Shown here: in pieces, positions 53,135 through 64,000 of the stretch
Layout of the letters: every line of letters starts with the position of its first letter
How positions within the stretch are numbered: the stretch's first letter is position 1
Origin: Cinclus cinclus
Lineage: Eukaryota > Chordata > Aves > Passeriformes > Cinclidae
Length of the DNA stretch: 64,000 bases
Assembly (NCBI RefSeq): GCF_963662255.1
Contig: NC_085055.1
Coordinates: 18,772,704-18,836,703 of the forward strand
Direction of reading: 5' to 3'
Made by a program: the position numbers and the translations under genes
The notes under the pieces: generated by a model
What the model was told of the DNA's origin: nothing
The model's input: only the letters and a program-made list of their open reading frames with translations
Database searches by the model: none

Positions 53135-56100
53135 CTTCCTTTCCAGTCTCTTGGAAGCTTCTGTGGGGTACATGCAAGCTTGCCTCAAACAACAATTATC
53201 TGTACTTCTTTCTGTAAATCATTGTGACTTCCCAGCAGTATTGAAACTGCAAATGTTTCTGCTTTGTGTCTCTCTTTAAGCTGTATGAATTAATTACCAA
53301 CTGATACAGGGTTGCAGGAAACTCATGAACTTCTGAGGAAATAGAAGACACGCCTTTAAACAGCACTAAACAAACCATTGAGTCCTTCCAACAGCCACAT
53401 CAACTTGAAAACAGCCTTTTTTTTCCCCGGACCACAGGAAAAATAGAGAAAATTCCCTCCCACCCATGGTCAGCTACTGTCTTTCACAGCAGCAAAAGCT
53501 TTTGAAAGGGAGCACCTGGGTCAGAGGCCCCACGGCCACAGAGCACAAGGAGCCACACCAGAGACTTTGGGAGGGAGGCTCCACACACACAGACCCATGG
53601 AACCAACCTCCACTTCCAGGGAGCTAAAAACCTGCTTTGCTGATCAAACCCAGAAAATAGAAAAGCTTGAGACAGAAATGGATTGAAGTTGTGAACATGT
53701 CTAGCTCAGCATAGCTAACAAAGCATAAAGCTGACGTTGTCACAATCTACCAGAATGGTGACTCACAGTGGAAAATACTCACTCTATCCAAGTTTCCAAA
53801 GCATCAGGATAGTTGGGGCAAACATCGCTTATTTTGGTAGGAGGTGGGGGGAAAAGGCCACATTGTTGTTGAGTTCCGGTATCTACTGTGCCATGATCCA
53901 AAAACACTTATCAGAAGTCATCCTTCAATTCAGTCACCCCAAGCACTGAGCTTCCAATTTCATTTGTCTCATCCTCAACCACAGTGACCATCTATTCTCA
54001 CTTCCAAATTATAGTATTTTGTAGCAAGTGATTTTCCCCCACAGAAAAGGGGAAAAACACAGCCCCTTATTTTTACAAGCAATTACCTTATTCAGTGGCA
54101 TTTTCATAGAGCTCAGTGCAATTAACAATTACTCATTCAACATCATTAAAAAAAAAAAAAAAAGACATTGAAATAAAACACTCTTACTTTGCAACTTTTC
54201 TCTGTCTCTTCACACTAGGGTCATCAGGGTTGATGCTTCAGTCATAAAATTTACTGTTTGGGGTGATCTCTGATCTGTCAGGCTCAGTTCAGTTGCTGCT
54301 TCTTGAATAGGTACACAAGATACAAGAGGATGTTGTTAACACTTCTCAAAACTTCTCCACTCCAAGCTAGAGCTTACTGAATCCAAGGAGATTCCAGTGT
54401 GCCAAATACAATTTGTGTTTTATATCTAGCTCCATGCAGAGAGTTAAAGTCTTACTTAAAATGATCCTGGACTATGGCTAAATTGGTGGGAATTTTGCCT
54501 CAAAGATTTACTCACTGAACATTCTATTGGGCAAACAGACTGGCAAGGAAGTAATGGTGAGACAACAAACTTTTTACATGATGAAGCTCACAATGTGCAC
54601 TTAGATCATTCCCTACTCAAGAAAAATATATTTGGACATCCTCACAGAAAAAAATGCTTTTCCCCCTTCAAGCTCACCACTCTTGATGAGTTCAAGTTTG
54701 CCTGTCCTCCTTGAATTTTCCAGAAGGACTAGGTACTAACCTCCTCCTAGGAGCAACAGGCAAGAATCTAATCACTACCTTAATCCCTTTGAAGTCAGCC
54801 TAAATCAGAAATGGGGCTGAGTCCACCAAAAGAATACAGTAATTATTTTGCAACATTTCCTTCCATAAAGTCCTCAAAAAAATTACTTTGCTTACCTAAT
54901 CACTAGCTGTTCCCTAGAGCTATTTCTTCTTCTAAATATGTTTTTTTAACATTTGAGGGAATTTGTCTCTCTCAAACATGGACCAGTACAACCAACCTTG
55001 CACATGTTAAAGCAACAGGTTCCCATGTAGCTATTCCAGGGTTGCTTTTGAACAACAGTAAATAGCAAGAATCAAAAGCAGCAGGAGGAAACTGTGCTGC
55101 TGCAAGAAACATCTGAAATGGCCCATCAAGCCTCACTGTCTTGGATGTTTTTTATGCAATCCTCTGGAACAAAGATGTATATGTATTACCCCACACCCCT
55201 CCAGTGATGTCAGCACAGGAACATGGGGTGTGACAGCACACTTGGGGTTCAGCATGTCAGTCAGTGCTTCAACACAAATGTTTTGACTTTCCAAGAACAA
55301 AAGTATTTCACAGAGAAGGGAAGTGGTGTTTCTGTAATATAAACTCAGACACAGTTATTGTGCTGCACTGATACATTAATTGACCATTATTAATGAAATA
55401 CTTATCTAACAGAACTGAAGGATTCGTTTTGTTTTATGACAACTTTTCTGCCAGTAAAAGCTGGGTTTTCAGAGGTACAAAGGAAATTAAGACATTCAAC
55501 AGAAGTCATTACAGAATTATGATCATCCTTAAGGTTAACTCTTTGCTGTGTGGACGTCTGACAAAAGGGGCATTAGAAAGGAAAATTCTACATGCAGAAG
55601 GTTTTCCCCAGCCCTAATGCCTAAGAGGGGGTAGTTTAACATTGCTTCCAGGTTACAGAGGATTGTTACATTCCTCATCTGTCCCATTCTCTCTCCAAAA
55701 CAATCTCCTCACAACAGGTCCCACATTAACACGCGCTGTATGTCAGGGACAGAGGACGCTTCTGTGGGGTCCACAGGCAGCAGGCTCTCCACAAATCCCC
55801 TCCTTGGAGCTTTGTACCTAACTCCACCAGCAGAAACTTCATCCCCAAGTACTTGACTCCATCTCCTCAGGGCTTCATTACTTTAGGGTCTAGAGCACTT
55901 GTCATCAATTACATGGGAGCAAGCGAGCACCAACCACAACAACCTTCGCGGAACTTCTCCGCACAGCTGCTTGCACAATGGCCTCTGGAACCAGGAGAAG
56001 CAAAGCCTGCCCCAGGTTTTAGAGGGCCTTTGGACTTGGAAGTGGAAGAACTATCAGTTTCATTCATCACCAGCAGTAAGTTTGGTTCATTTTGGCTTAA

Positions 56101-57189
56101 ATACATTTCACATATTCCCTCTTCAGTCTAGCTATATAATAAAAAATATAAGGCTATAGAGGCTGATAGATCAAATCAGTCCAAAACATAGTAGGTGCCC
56201 ACAGAACAGTACAGAAAAAGGGAAAACATGCACTGAAATATCCTCTAACCCTCACAGAAATTTCTGCACTAAGGACTCTCCAGTCTGAGGCACTTCCTTG
56301 GCATTTGATTCTTTCATGAATGATGTGAATCTCCTTTTTAAACCATATAAGTTTTTTCATAGTCACTTAATCTTTCCGTAAGGAAGGCCACAGTTTAACA
56401 TCACATTATAGGAATAACTCACACTGTTTGCTTTGAACTTGTCACTTCAGTTATGTAAGTTCCTGTTAGTATCAGCTACTCAATTTAAGTCACAGCACAG
56501 AAACTGATCTATTCAGGCATGCTGAAGTTACAGAAAAGTGACTTCTGTTCCTTAGTTAAAGAAGAAAAACCAAAACAAAACCAGAAGTACAAACTGGGAG
56601 CCTACACAAAATCAAACAGGCAGGAGGCACTTGTGATATGGAAAAATCACTGTATGGAAATAAAATTAAATCATATCACACAGTACAGTATGTGTCCTTG
56701 ACACATGGATGTAGGCAGTAAAACACTAGAGTGTAAAGAGTGCAGACAAGTTATTTCCTGTCCCTACCACATTTTGATGCCATAAAGTAAAATTAAATGT
56801 ACTTTGCCATTGCTATAAATACCAAGGAGAGAAACAGTAAGATTAGCATAACAATCATCTTTACAACTAATGTATCACTTAAACACATCTGTAGTATTCT
56901 GAATGTCAAACATTAAGAGGGAACAGAATTCAAATCAAACTTGAATCCATGAAGATGATAAAAAAAACTGTCTCAAGAGAACCCACAGACTGTTGTTAAG
57001 AACAGTAACATAAAGGTGTCCTACACATTTATCCATCAGATCTTAGTGTTTTCCCTGGAACTTAAATTAAAAAAAAAAAAAAAACTGAGACAGTGAACAA
57101 AATTAGGAAAAAAAACCCCAGAAAAATGTGTAAATACAGGATCTCTTAGCTAGCCCACCATGAAGTGCAGCCCACCTCATAAATTATTT

Positions 57190-57460
57190 CTTAATAATAC
57201 TATTGTATATGATGATATGGGTTATTGGTCATGGGGTATTAACACAATGATGCCTGCAAATGGGAATTTTACGATCTCTTAAAATGCACTTGTCACTTCA
57301 CTTGGTCCAATTCATTGTGCCTTGCTGTTATGGATAATTATGGGTGCTGACTTATATTAGGCAAAATTACAATGGATATGAGCAGGGATTTTGATCAAAA
57401 TAAGCCAGTTCTGCTTTATTTCATATAAATTGATGCTAGAATTATTTAAAAGGAAAAAGC
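57190..57460. promoter_or_regulatory. Block resembling a conserved non-coding element
   Basis: A run without open frames or simple repeats, containing GGATAATTATGGG, TTCATATAAATTG and AATTATTTAAAAG-type words and a slightly higher G content than its flanks. It is similar in texture to known avian/mammalian non-coding conserved blocks. Not proven. Confidence 0.2.
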
Positions 57461-58199
57461 AGCCCAAACAACAAACCAACCCAAAACCTAAACACCTGTT
57501 CCCATTCCTGGTCCCAAAGAAATCACATCAGCAGCAATGTTTTCAGTCACTGTCAGGGAGTTTGGGTTGAGCCCTTATGCATGCACCTGCTGCTGAGCAG
57601 TGCTAACAGACACAAGTAAAGGAGCCAATCTTTTATTCAAGGATGCTCTCCTGAATCCCGAGGTCACCACTTACTTAAGATATCTACTGGTGTGAAGTCC
57701 TCACACAAATACAGTGAGACTGCAGTAGTCAGCACCAGCTTGAGTTTGAGCCTAGGTGTTCTAATACTTCCTGTTCAGTGTGGAAAACTCTGCTTGATCC
57801 CAATCTGCCATTGGATTTGGCTTTGGAGTTGAGAGCATGTGGCCCCCACCATCCCACCCCTCTGGAACCCAAGCATCCTTTGTTGGAGGTAACACATGCA
57901 CTGCATGTGGCTCAAGCTGCTTGCCAGCAGGAGGATGAATGTATTTACTTACACTGCCTCAAAAGTTATCTTCTAGAATCTGTGTTTTTATGTGGCTTGG
58001 TATTCTTCCAAGTGCAAAGGATTAAATCACCAGGAAGTGCTATCTTTCCATTTCCAATTCCCTTTTAAAATGTGTTTTTTTGTGATGCCATCGGATATCA
58101 GTAGCGATGCTTGGCAACATTACATATTGTTGTTTAATTGCCTTAAAAACTATTTCCCTGGTAGTATCATTAATAATACCAAGTCTAAATTGGATTAAG

Positions 58200-58400
58200 C
58201 ACTACACTGCTATAAAGTTAATTCACTGTGATACTAATGAAATGTCATGTAAGGCTTCCTGTAAATCCAGCTAAACAGTCACTGCCAATGGTCATTAAAT
58301 CAATGGCACATTCAGCTATTCTGCTTAGAAAGTATTGTTTTAATTGCTAGCAGGTGATTTTCATTAATGCAAGCATCTTCCATTTCACTGACTTTTTTGG
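58200..58400. promoter_or_regulatory. Block resembling a conserved non-coding element
   Basis: Repeat-free stretch with many TAAT/ATTA core sites (GTTAATTC, CATTAAATC, TTAATTGC, CATTAATGC) and an Oct-like TAATGCAAGC near 58365. Plausible homeodomain-responsive DNA, from motif density alone. Confidence 0.2.
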
Positions 58401-61400
58401 TCTGATGACAATAGAGCCTTTTGTAGTTCAGTAATGACAATACTTTTCCATTTCTAGGAAAGGAATGAAGCTCACTCAAGAAAGTGGTTGAACAGGAATG
58501 GCAAAATTGCCAATGGCAGAATATTCCACTGCATATTTAGAAAGCACCCAAGTAAAACACCTGCTCTGGTGCTCAAGCAGGTCAGCAGGTTTTGGCATGA
58601 ACATTATCCGAAGCAATGTGAAAAGTTACACATCTGCAGCTCCCACACAAGATTTCCCATTGGACAGCCAAGTTTGAAAAATCTCAGCCTTCACCTCTCT
58701 GCATCAGTTTGCTCAGGTAGAAAGCAGCAATAACACTTCCCTGCCTTTGTGAAGTGTTTCTAATTCACTAGGGGAAGGAGTGCAACTTACACTGGAAGTG
58801 CTGGACTCAAACACCACTAAAAATGTCTAAAAATATTTGCTAAGTGTTAAAAGTACGCCATGATCTTGACCTGCATATCGCATAGTTTTAAGCTTATCTT
58901 TGATATTCTGAGGGGACTGTCTTTAAATTCAGTTTTGCCCCTGATTCCCATTAGGTTTCTGCTGCTTTCTCTCTTATTTTTCCAAAATTATAAGCATGTG
59001 AAAAACAGCCTTTCCAGAGTATCTTTGGCTCTGTGCTTTGTTCATAGCAACAATTCAGAATCTGATGATCTTGGCTCCAATCTTAAACAGACTCTCAGAT
59101 TGCAAACAATTGGGGCAAGGGTAAGAAAGAAGACTGCTTACTTAAACAGAGCAAAAAGGTAAACAGGAATGCCCAGAGGAACTCAAGACACCCCCACACA
59201 CACCAGCTGTTACATTTTTCAGACACAGAAGGTAAGAGATTGTACAGGCCAATTTACTGTGCAGAAGATAAGTGGGGAAAGGTAGGTTTAAAGAGCAAAT
59301 TGGGGTGGTTTCACCCATCTCTGAGACTGCTGGACATTATACAACTCCCACTACTAAAGCCACCTCTCAGCAGCCTCTGGTTACCCTAATAGCAGGCACA
59401 GGGTGATGGTGTTAAAGGGCTTGACAGTAACCCTGCACCTGTCCTGAGAACATTGTGCACACCTGTAATTTCGAACTGCTTGGTCCAGAAGCTGGTAAGA
59501 CTCTTGTAGCCTTCATTTCCAGCAGGCACTTTTGAATATCCAGGAATGGAGCATTTCCCAGAATCTCAGCATTGCTTATTCCTGTCCTAGTTGGAACTTC
59601 TGGAGCAGGCTCTGCACAGTACTCTGGGCAAGGCAGGACAGCTCTGTGAACATAGCCATGCTCTGCTCTGCAGCACCTGCATGAACCTGGGCAGGTCTGA
59701 GGTTTATGGAGTCCCTCTTTCCCACCAGCTATAACAAAAACACCCAAAGTCTGATGTGATACAAGGAAAATCATTGCCTTGAAAAAACAAAATTCACTGC
59801 CCACAAAAATCTCTGACTTCTGATCCATGTTATAGATCAGCCACAAATACCTTCAGATCTAAGGGAAACAAATAATGGAGTGTAGAATTTAAGAATGTAC
59901 TCAACACTACCTCTTTTGATCCATGTATTCTATATTTTCAGTTCTACATTAGACAAAAGGATGTAATTCAGTCTGAGTATCTTATGAGGATTGGTGGAAG
60001 AAAACAGGATTTCAGCCCATTTCAGTAATACTACAAAATCCAAGTCTCTGAAGAGGAGGCCAACAGGGCTGAAGTCTTACTTAAACTTCAGTTGTAAATG
60101 CTCCTTTGTTCTTAACTGCTCTTCTGTATAATAATTTTCATCCATCTCCAGACAAGGGTAGAACCTCACTTCAAAGAAACTTGATTCAGGGTCACTTCCA
60201 GTAATTGACATGACTTTAAATCTTGCTAATCTGACACATAAAATCATTGCTAAAAATCTCCCTTTTGTCTCCAATATATTCTTCAGCAATATTTACTCTA
60301 CTTGGCAGCATTCTTTCTCTTCTCTATGACTCTGCCTGCCCAAAGTACAAGTAATGCAAACAAGCTGTAAATCAGAAAGATTTACCAGTCAGATCTCATT
60401 CCACCTCTCTGGTTTGTAGCCAGATTTCCCAGTGGGGGGGGTCAGAGCCACTGGGCAATTCTTAGGAGAAGGTAAAACATCCCTGAACCACCTGTGGAGG
60501 ATTAAGAATCAATATGTTTACCAGTGGAAAATCTACCTCTTTTGTTAAATAACAGGACACAGACTTTGCTTCCTATCATCACATCCATTTGTCAACTTTC
60601 ACAGATATTTTCATTTTACAAATAATACTTGATTTTTAATATTTTTAGGGATTCCCTTACAAAAAATACGCATTAGCCCAGAACACTATAGTCTGAAATC
60701 CTCTCATACCTTTTTATTTTATGATAGAAGTGCTTCTGTTTAAACATCTGCCCTCTGATTTTATAAGTCAACTGATGAAGGTCACAGGTTTCCTGCAGCT
60801 GAAGTCCAGTTTGTGTCAAGTACAGCAAAAGTGTCTCAGGGACTGCTGTGGCTGTTGTTACAATTACTGCAAGCCCTCTGCTGTCCTGTGGATGTTTAGC
60901 TTGTCTCCTGAGCAGTCAGCATAGCCTCTTGTTATAAAGAGGGCAAACTGAATAACAGGGAAGTCAAGGACACCTTAAAGGAGACTGAAAACAATTTGCT
61001 TGGCACCGATTTTGACACCAATACTTCTGGAAGCAGAGGGTGGCCGTAGTGCAAATGTAACATCTCTGCCTCAGCTTTCACTTTATGAAGCTGTTAGGTT
61101 TAGTTCATGCTTACAATAGACCATGCAAAAGCTTATTCTCTTTATTGATCTGTATACACATATATATGCTTGCTCACACTAGGACAGTTAATTCATAAGA
61201 TTCTAAGCATTCAATTTCAGCACAGTGCTTTAATCTAAAAGTCCAGATGAGCTGAGTTTCTTTCTGCTAAAACCTATACAGTGGCAGTGATGTTCCCATT
61301 CTCTCATTCTTTTCACAATGTACATTTTGATCAGACTTGAAAAGCAGTTAGAGCACTCAGAATAAACACATCTATTTGTGTCCTGTGTTGCCTCTTCTTC

Positions 61401-61508
61401 ATGTCTCTGTAGTAGTTATTCTTTTATCATGAATGGCTTATCAAACATCAACTCTGTGTCTCTCCAGAAAATTAAAGGCTGTATATCATATAACAAAGTA
61501 CTCCACTG

Positions 61509-61700
61509 TCAGCTGGCATCATCAACTACAAGGACCCAGTTGTTCAGGATGTCATCCAGCCTCTGACCAGAGGCAAGATGAAAGCTGAACTCTGACCTGA
61601 AGGAGTGATTGAGAATATACTGTTTGTCACTGTCCAAAGAAAAATGTGAACCACCTCCACTGGCATTCACACTTTCTAAATTTAGTTCCATGCTGAAATC
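61509..61700 (-). other. Candidate coding exon (open frame after a splice acceptor)
   Basis: On the minus strand, an AG acceptor (ctcag, plus positions 61705-61701) is followed at once by a 63-codon open frame ending in TGA at 61509. An in-frame TAA sits within the putative acceptor sequence, so the frame opens where an intron would end. The peptide is rich in D, N, S and E with balanced hydrophobics (it contains SHFSLDSDKQYILN and ends VLVVDDAS), which reads more like real protein than most frames here. A usable donor (CAG followed by GTCAGA) occurs inside the frame, so it could be an internal or a terminal exon. I do not recognise the protein. The pyrimidine tract is weak, and chance remains a good explanation. 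Confidence 0.2.
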
Positions 61701-64000
61701 CTGAGATTAGTAAAACCTTTCAAAGGGGAGATGATAATGCTTTGTTTTCTACCCAAGGAAAAAGATTAATCATGCTCCTCCCTAGGGGACCTTACAGCAC
61801 ATTTCTAAAATAATCAAATTTGCACAGCCAGAATTTTGACAGGAGACAGTCATTTAGGGGGGTTTGCTCATATAAATGAAGTCAGCAACCCAATTCCTGG
61901 CAGTTCAGGAATTCAGCCTGCTGAAACACTCCACCATAATATCTGGCAGTTTACCTTCTGATAATTATGGTGCTCTCTGTATGTGTTTTTAAGCATTCAC
62001 CTTCCATGCACACATTTCACATGTTTCTTATGATACAGGGGGAGCTGAAGTTATGAAAACATTTAGGTCAGAACTGAAAGCTTGGTGTTGCTGCACATGA
62101 CTGGCAATACCTGTCAGTCTGTGCTGGGCTTTGACGTAATTTCCATATGCCCTACCAAGAAGATGAAAATGCAGCACCTCCTCTAAAAGCAATTCTTGGC
62201 AGTCTCTCTTCCCTGACCCTCTTCATTTTCCCTCCCCAGCACATGCTAGCAATTAGGCAGTGTGGTGCTCTCCACCCCAAATTTCACTGCCTTTTCAGAG
62301 GGGAGCCTGCAAACCATTCCACACCACAGCTTGTTCTCTTAGCACCTGCCTCTGATCTGTTTCTTGCACCTCCATCTCTGAAATGCCTGGCATCAACTTT
62401 TAGCTCAGGATCCGCTGCTGTAAAATGTGGAGCTCAAGTCAGAGATGGAATTGAATGTCGTTGTTGTATTTCCTCCCACACACACAAGGTCTAAGTCAAC
62501 AGTGAAACAGCAGCAAGACTTAAGGATTCCGATTCAGGAGCTTGATATTTATTCATCTGCCCCACCCCAGCTTGCATATGGGGCTTCAGCCCTTGTCACT
62601 GACTACAAAGGCAAGCCTGAACTCTCCTCGAAAGTCCTGGACACCCAGCTTTAGAGGGCATCTTCTCTAAAGGCAGTCTATGTGAAGATTCCCAAAGCTG
62701 ACAGAAGAAATTTCATTGACTTTTTTTCTTCCCAGTTGATCCCAGCTTTCAGTTCAACTCAGAAACTAGGAAACGTATATATTAAAAAAAAAAAAAAATC
62801 TAAACCACATAAATGTTAAGACACTGACCCCATTAAAACTGAGCATTAATTCTTTCTTCCCCTTCTCTCTTACTGCCTGCCTATTTGAGTGCATACTGCT
62901 GACAGTGTAACATCAGCATTAAGCACTGACAGCTGGCAGCACTGACTCCCAGCAATGTCACAGTAAGAAACCCTACAGAATACACACCTTTCTACACATT
63001 TATGTCATGAGGACTAACACTGTGTGGACCTGGGTGACTGCAGGAGTCAGTCAATATGAGTGAACTTGAAGGGGTAGAGTCTCCAAATACCTAATGTTAT
63101 GAACCAAACAAATGGCCCAAGGTGAAAATCACTTCACTCTGAAATGGAGGTTAAAGAGTCCTGACTAAATGTTTTAAGCTGACCACCCAGCCATGCTTCA
63201 TTTCACATCCTTCTCAGAAGTCATTATATATTTCTTCAAACACAGCATAAAATTTGTTGCATTCAGTGCCTAGTTTTTATTCTCAGACCATATTTATCCA
63301 GTCTGTAAACCAAGTTTTATTAGCATTCTCCTCTCCCACAAAAGAAATCAAAAAAAGCAGAGGATATCTTCTCCCCTATAAGGCATTAAGTACTTCTATA
63401 CCTTACTAATTTAAAACAGATTTTATTTTTTTTAAATCAGAGAAATAAAATACGATCTTGCCAGATTTAAGTTTGTGTTTGGACCTTCAAAATCAGTTTG
63501 GTGAACTCTTAAAAGATTTCTGCTAGAAAAAGCTATTGCAGTGATATGACACCGTATTTAGGAAACTACTTTGTTGCCTAGCAATCCCCAGCTGCTTCAC
63601 CATTAAGGTTTTAAACGTCATTTCTCTCAGTTTGACAAGCTCAGCAAAATCCACAAGCAACAAAACCAAGTCAGTTCAAAGTGACTTACACTGTGAAATG
63701 TTTCTAGTTTCCCCACATACCTGAATTACAATATTTTTCTTTGTCTCCTTGAAGTTTTAATTACAACACTAAACTGTTCTATTAAAAAAAAAACTAACTA
63801 ACTACAACAAACAAACAGAAATTTAGGTTGTGTGCTTCACAACTTACTGTAATGCAATTGCACCTAGGTGACAGGAGCTGATATTCCCTCTGGTAATAGT
63901 TTATCCATAATAGGGAAAGAATGTGTGCATGTTTACCTTACTGACTTGGAGGCTACTGACGAAATCAGAGCTGCAGTAGTGACCAGGCACTATTTGCTGA
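61701..64000. other. Non-coding unique DNA to the window end
   Basis: One plus frame of 115 codons (62147-62494) lies in pyrimidine-rich sequence and has no motif. A strong donor-like site on the minus strand (CAG followed by GTATGT, near 63714-63722) is preceded by an acceptor-like T-run, but the 58-base piece between them has stops in all frames. Confidence 0.6.

Larger units (their letters stand above)
53135..61508. other. Non-coding unique DNA
   Basis: The longest frame is 144 codons (59412-59846, minus), cysteine-rich and low in charge, with no recognisable domain. A CpG-bearing patch at 55720-56040 carries overlapping frames of 65-92 codons. A G8 run lies at 60434-60441. Confidence 0.6.

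Noticed and set aside
59412..59846. 144-codon minus-strand frame as a gene
   Set aside because: Cys-rich but with no spacing pattern of a known family, and no promoter or splice evidence.
63722..63779. Minus-strand mini exon between a T-rich acceptor and a CAG/GTATGT donor
   Set aside because: Splice-like signals are good, but the 58-base piece has stops in all three frames; at most a non-coding exon.

Overview
The window looks like nuclear DNA of a bird. It is AT-rich, poor in CpG and full of homopolymer runs. It carries two 3'-end fragments of a CR1-type LINE (minus strand, near 13.75-13.99 kb and 21.46-21.63 kb), one long ERVL-type LTR (plus strand, about 42.0-43.6 kb), and short fossils resembling an old reptile/bird interspersed repeat. 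Assigning it to birds rests on recognising CR1 and this LTR type from general knowledge; no database search was possible. There is no sign of bacterial, phage or plasmid sequence.

No confident protein-coding gene, tRNA, rRNA or other RNA gene was recognised. Open frames are short (mostly 60-150 codons), lie on both strands, often overlap in antisense, and show no recognisable domains. The longest ones (172-209 codons) fall in the GC-rich part of the LTR and are explained by its base composition. The window therefore reads as intergenic DNA or the inside of a very large intron.

Layout. 1-13.7 kb: unique AT-rich DNA with A-runs, an AT-rich palindromic tract and an E-box hairpin beside a TATA-like box. 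13.75-21.7 kb: two CR1 fragments around unique DNA, including a block near 17.0-17.3 kb that looks like a conserved regulatory element. 21.7-42.0 kb: unique DNA with G-runs, hairpins and a 118-codon open stretch at 34.6-34.9 kb. 42.0-43.6 kb: the ERVL-type LTR with CCAAT and TATA-like boxes, a CpG-dense body and poly(A) signals. 43.6-64 kb: unique DNA with two of the three old-repeat fossils and a minus-strand open frame at 61.5-61.7 kb that could be an exon.

Two observations suggest what surrounds the window. Runs of 13 or more A outnumber runs of 13 or more T by 17 to 1 on the plus strand. The most exon-like open frame (61509-61700) is on the minus strand. Both would fit a gene transcribed leftward through the window, but neither proves it. 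I did not find an undescribed multi-gene system. The most notable object is the LTR, which keeps a CpG-island-like core in otherwise CpG-poor DNA.
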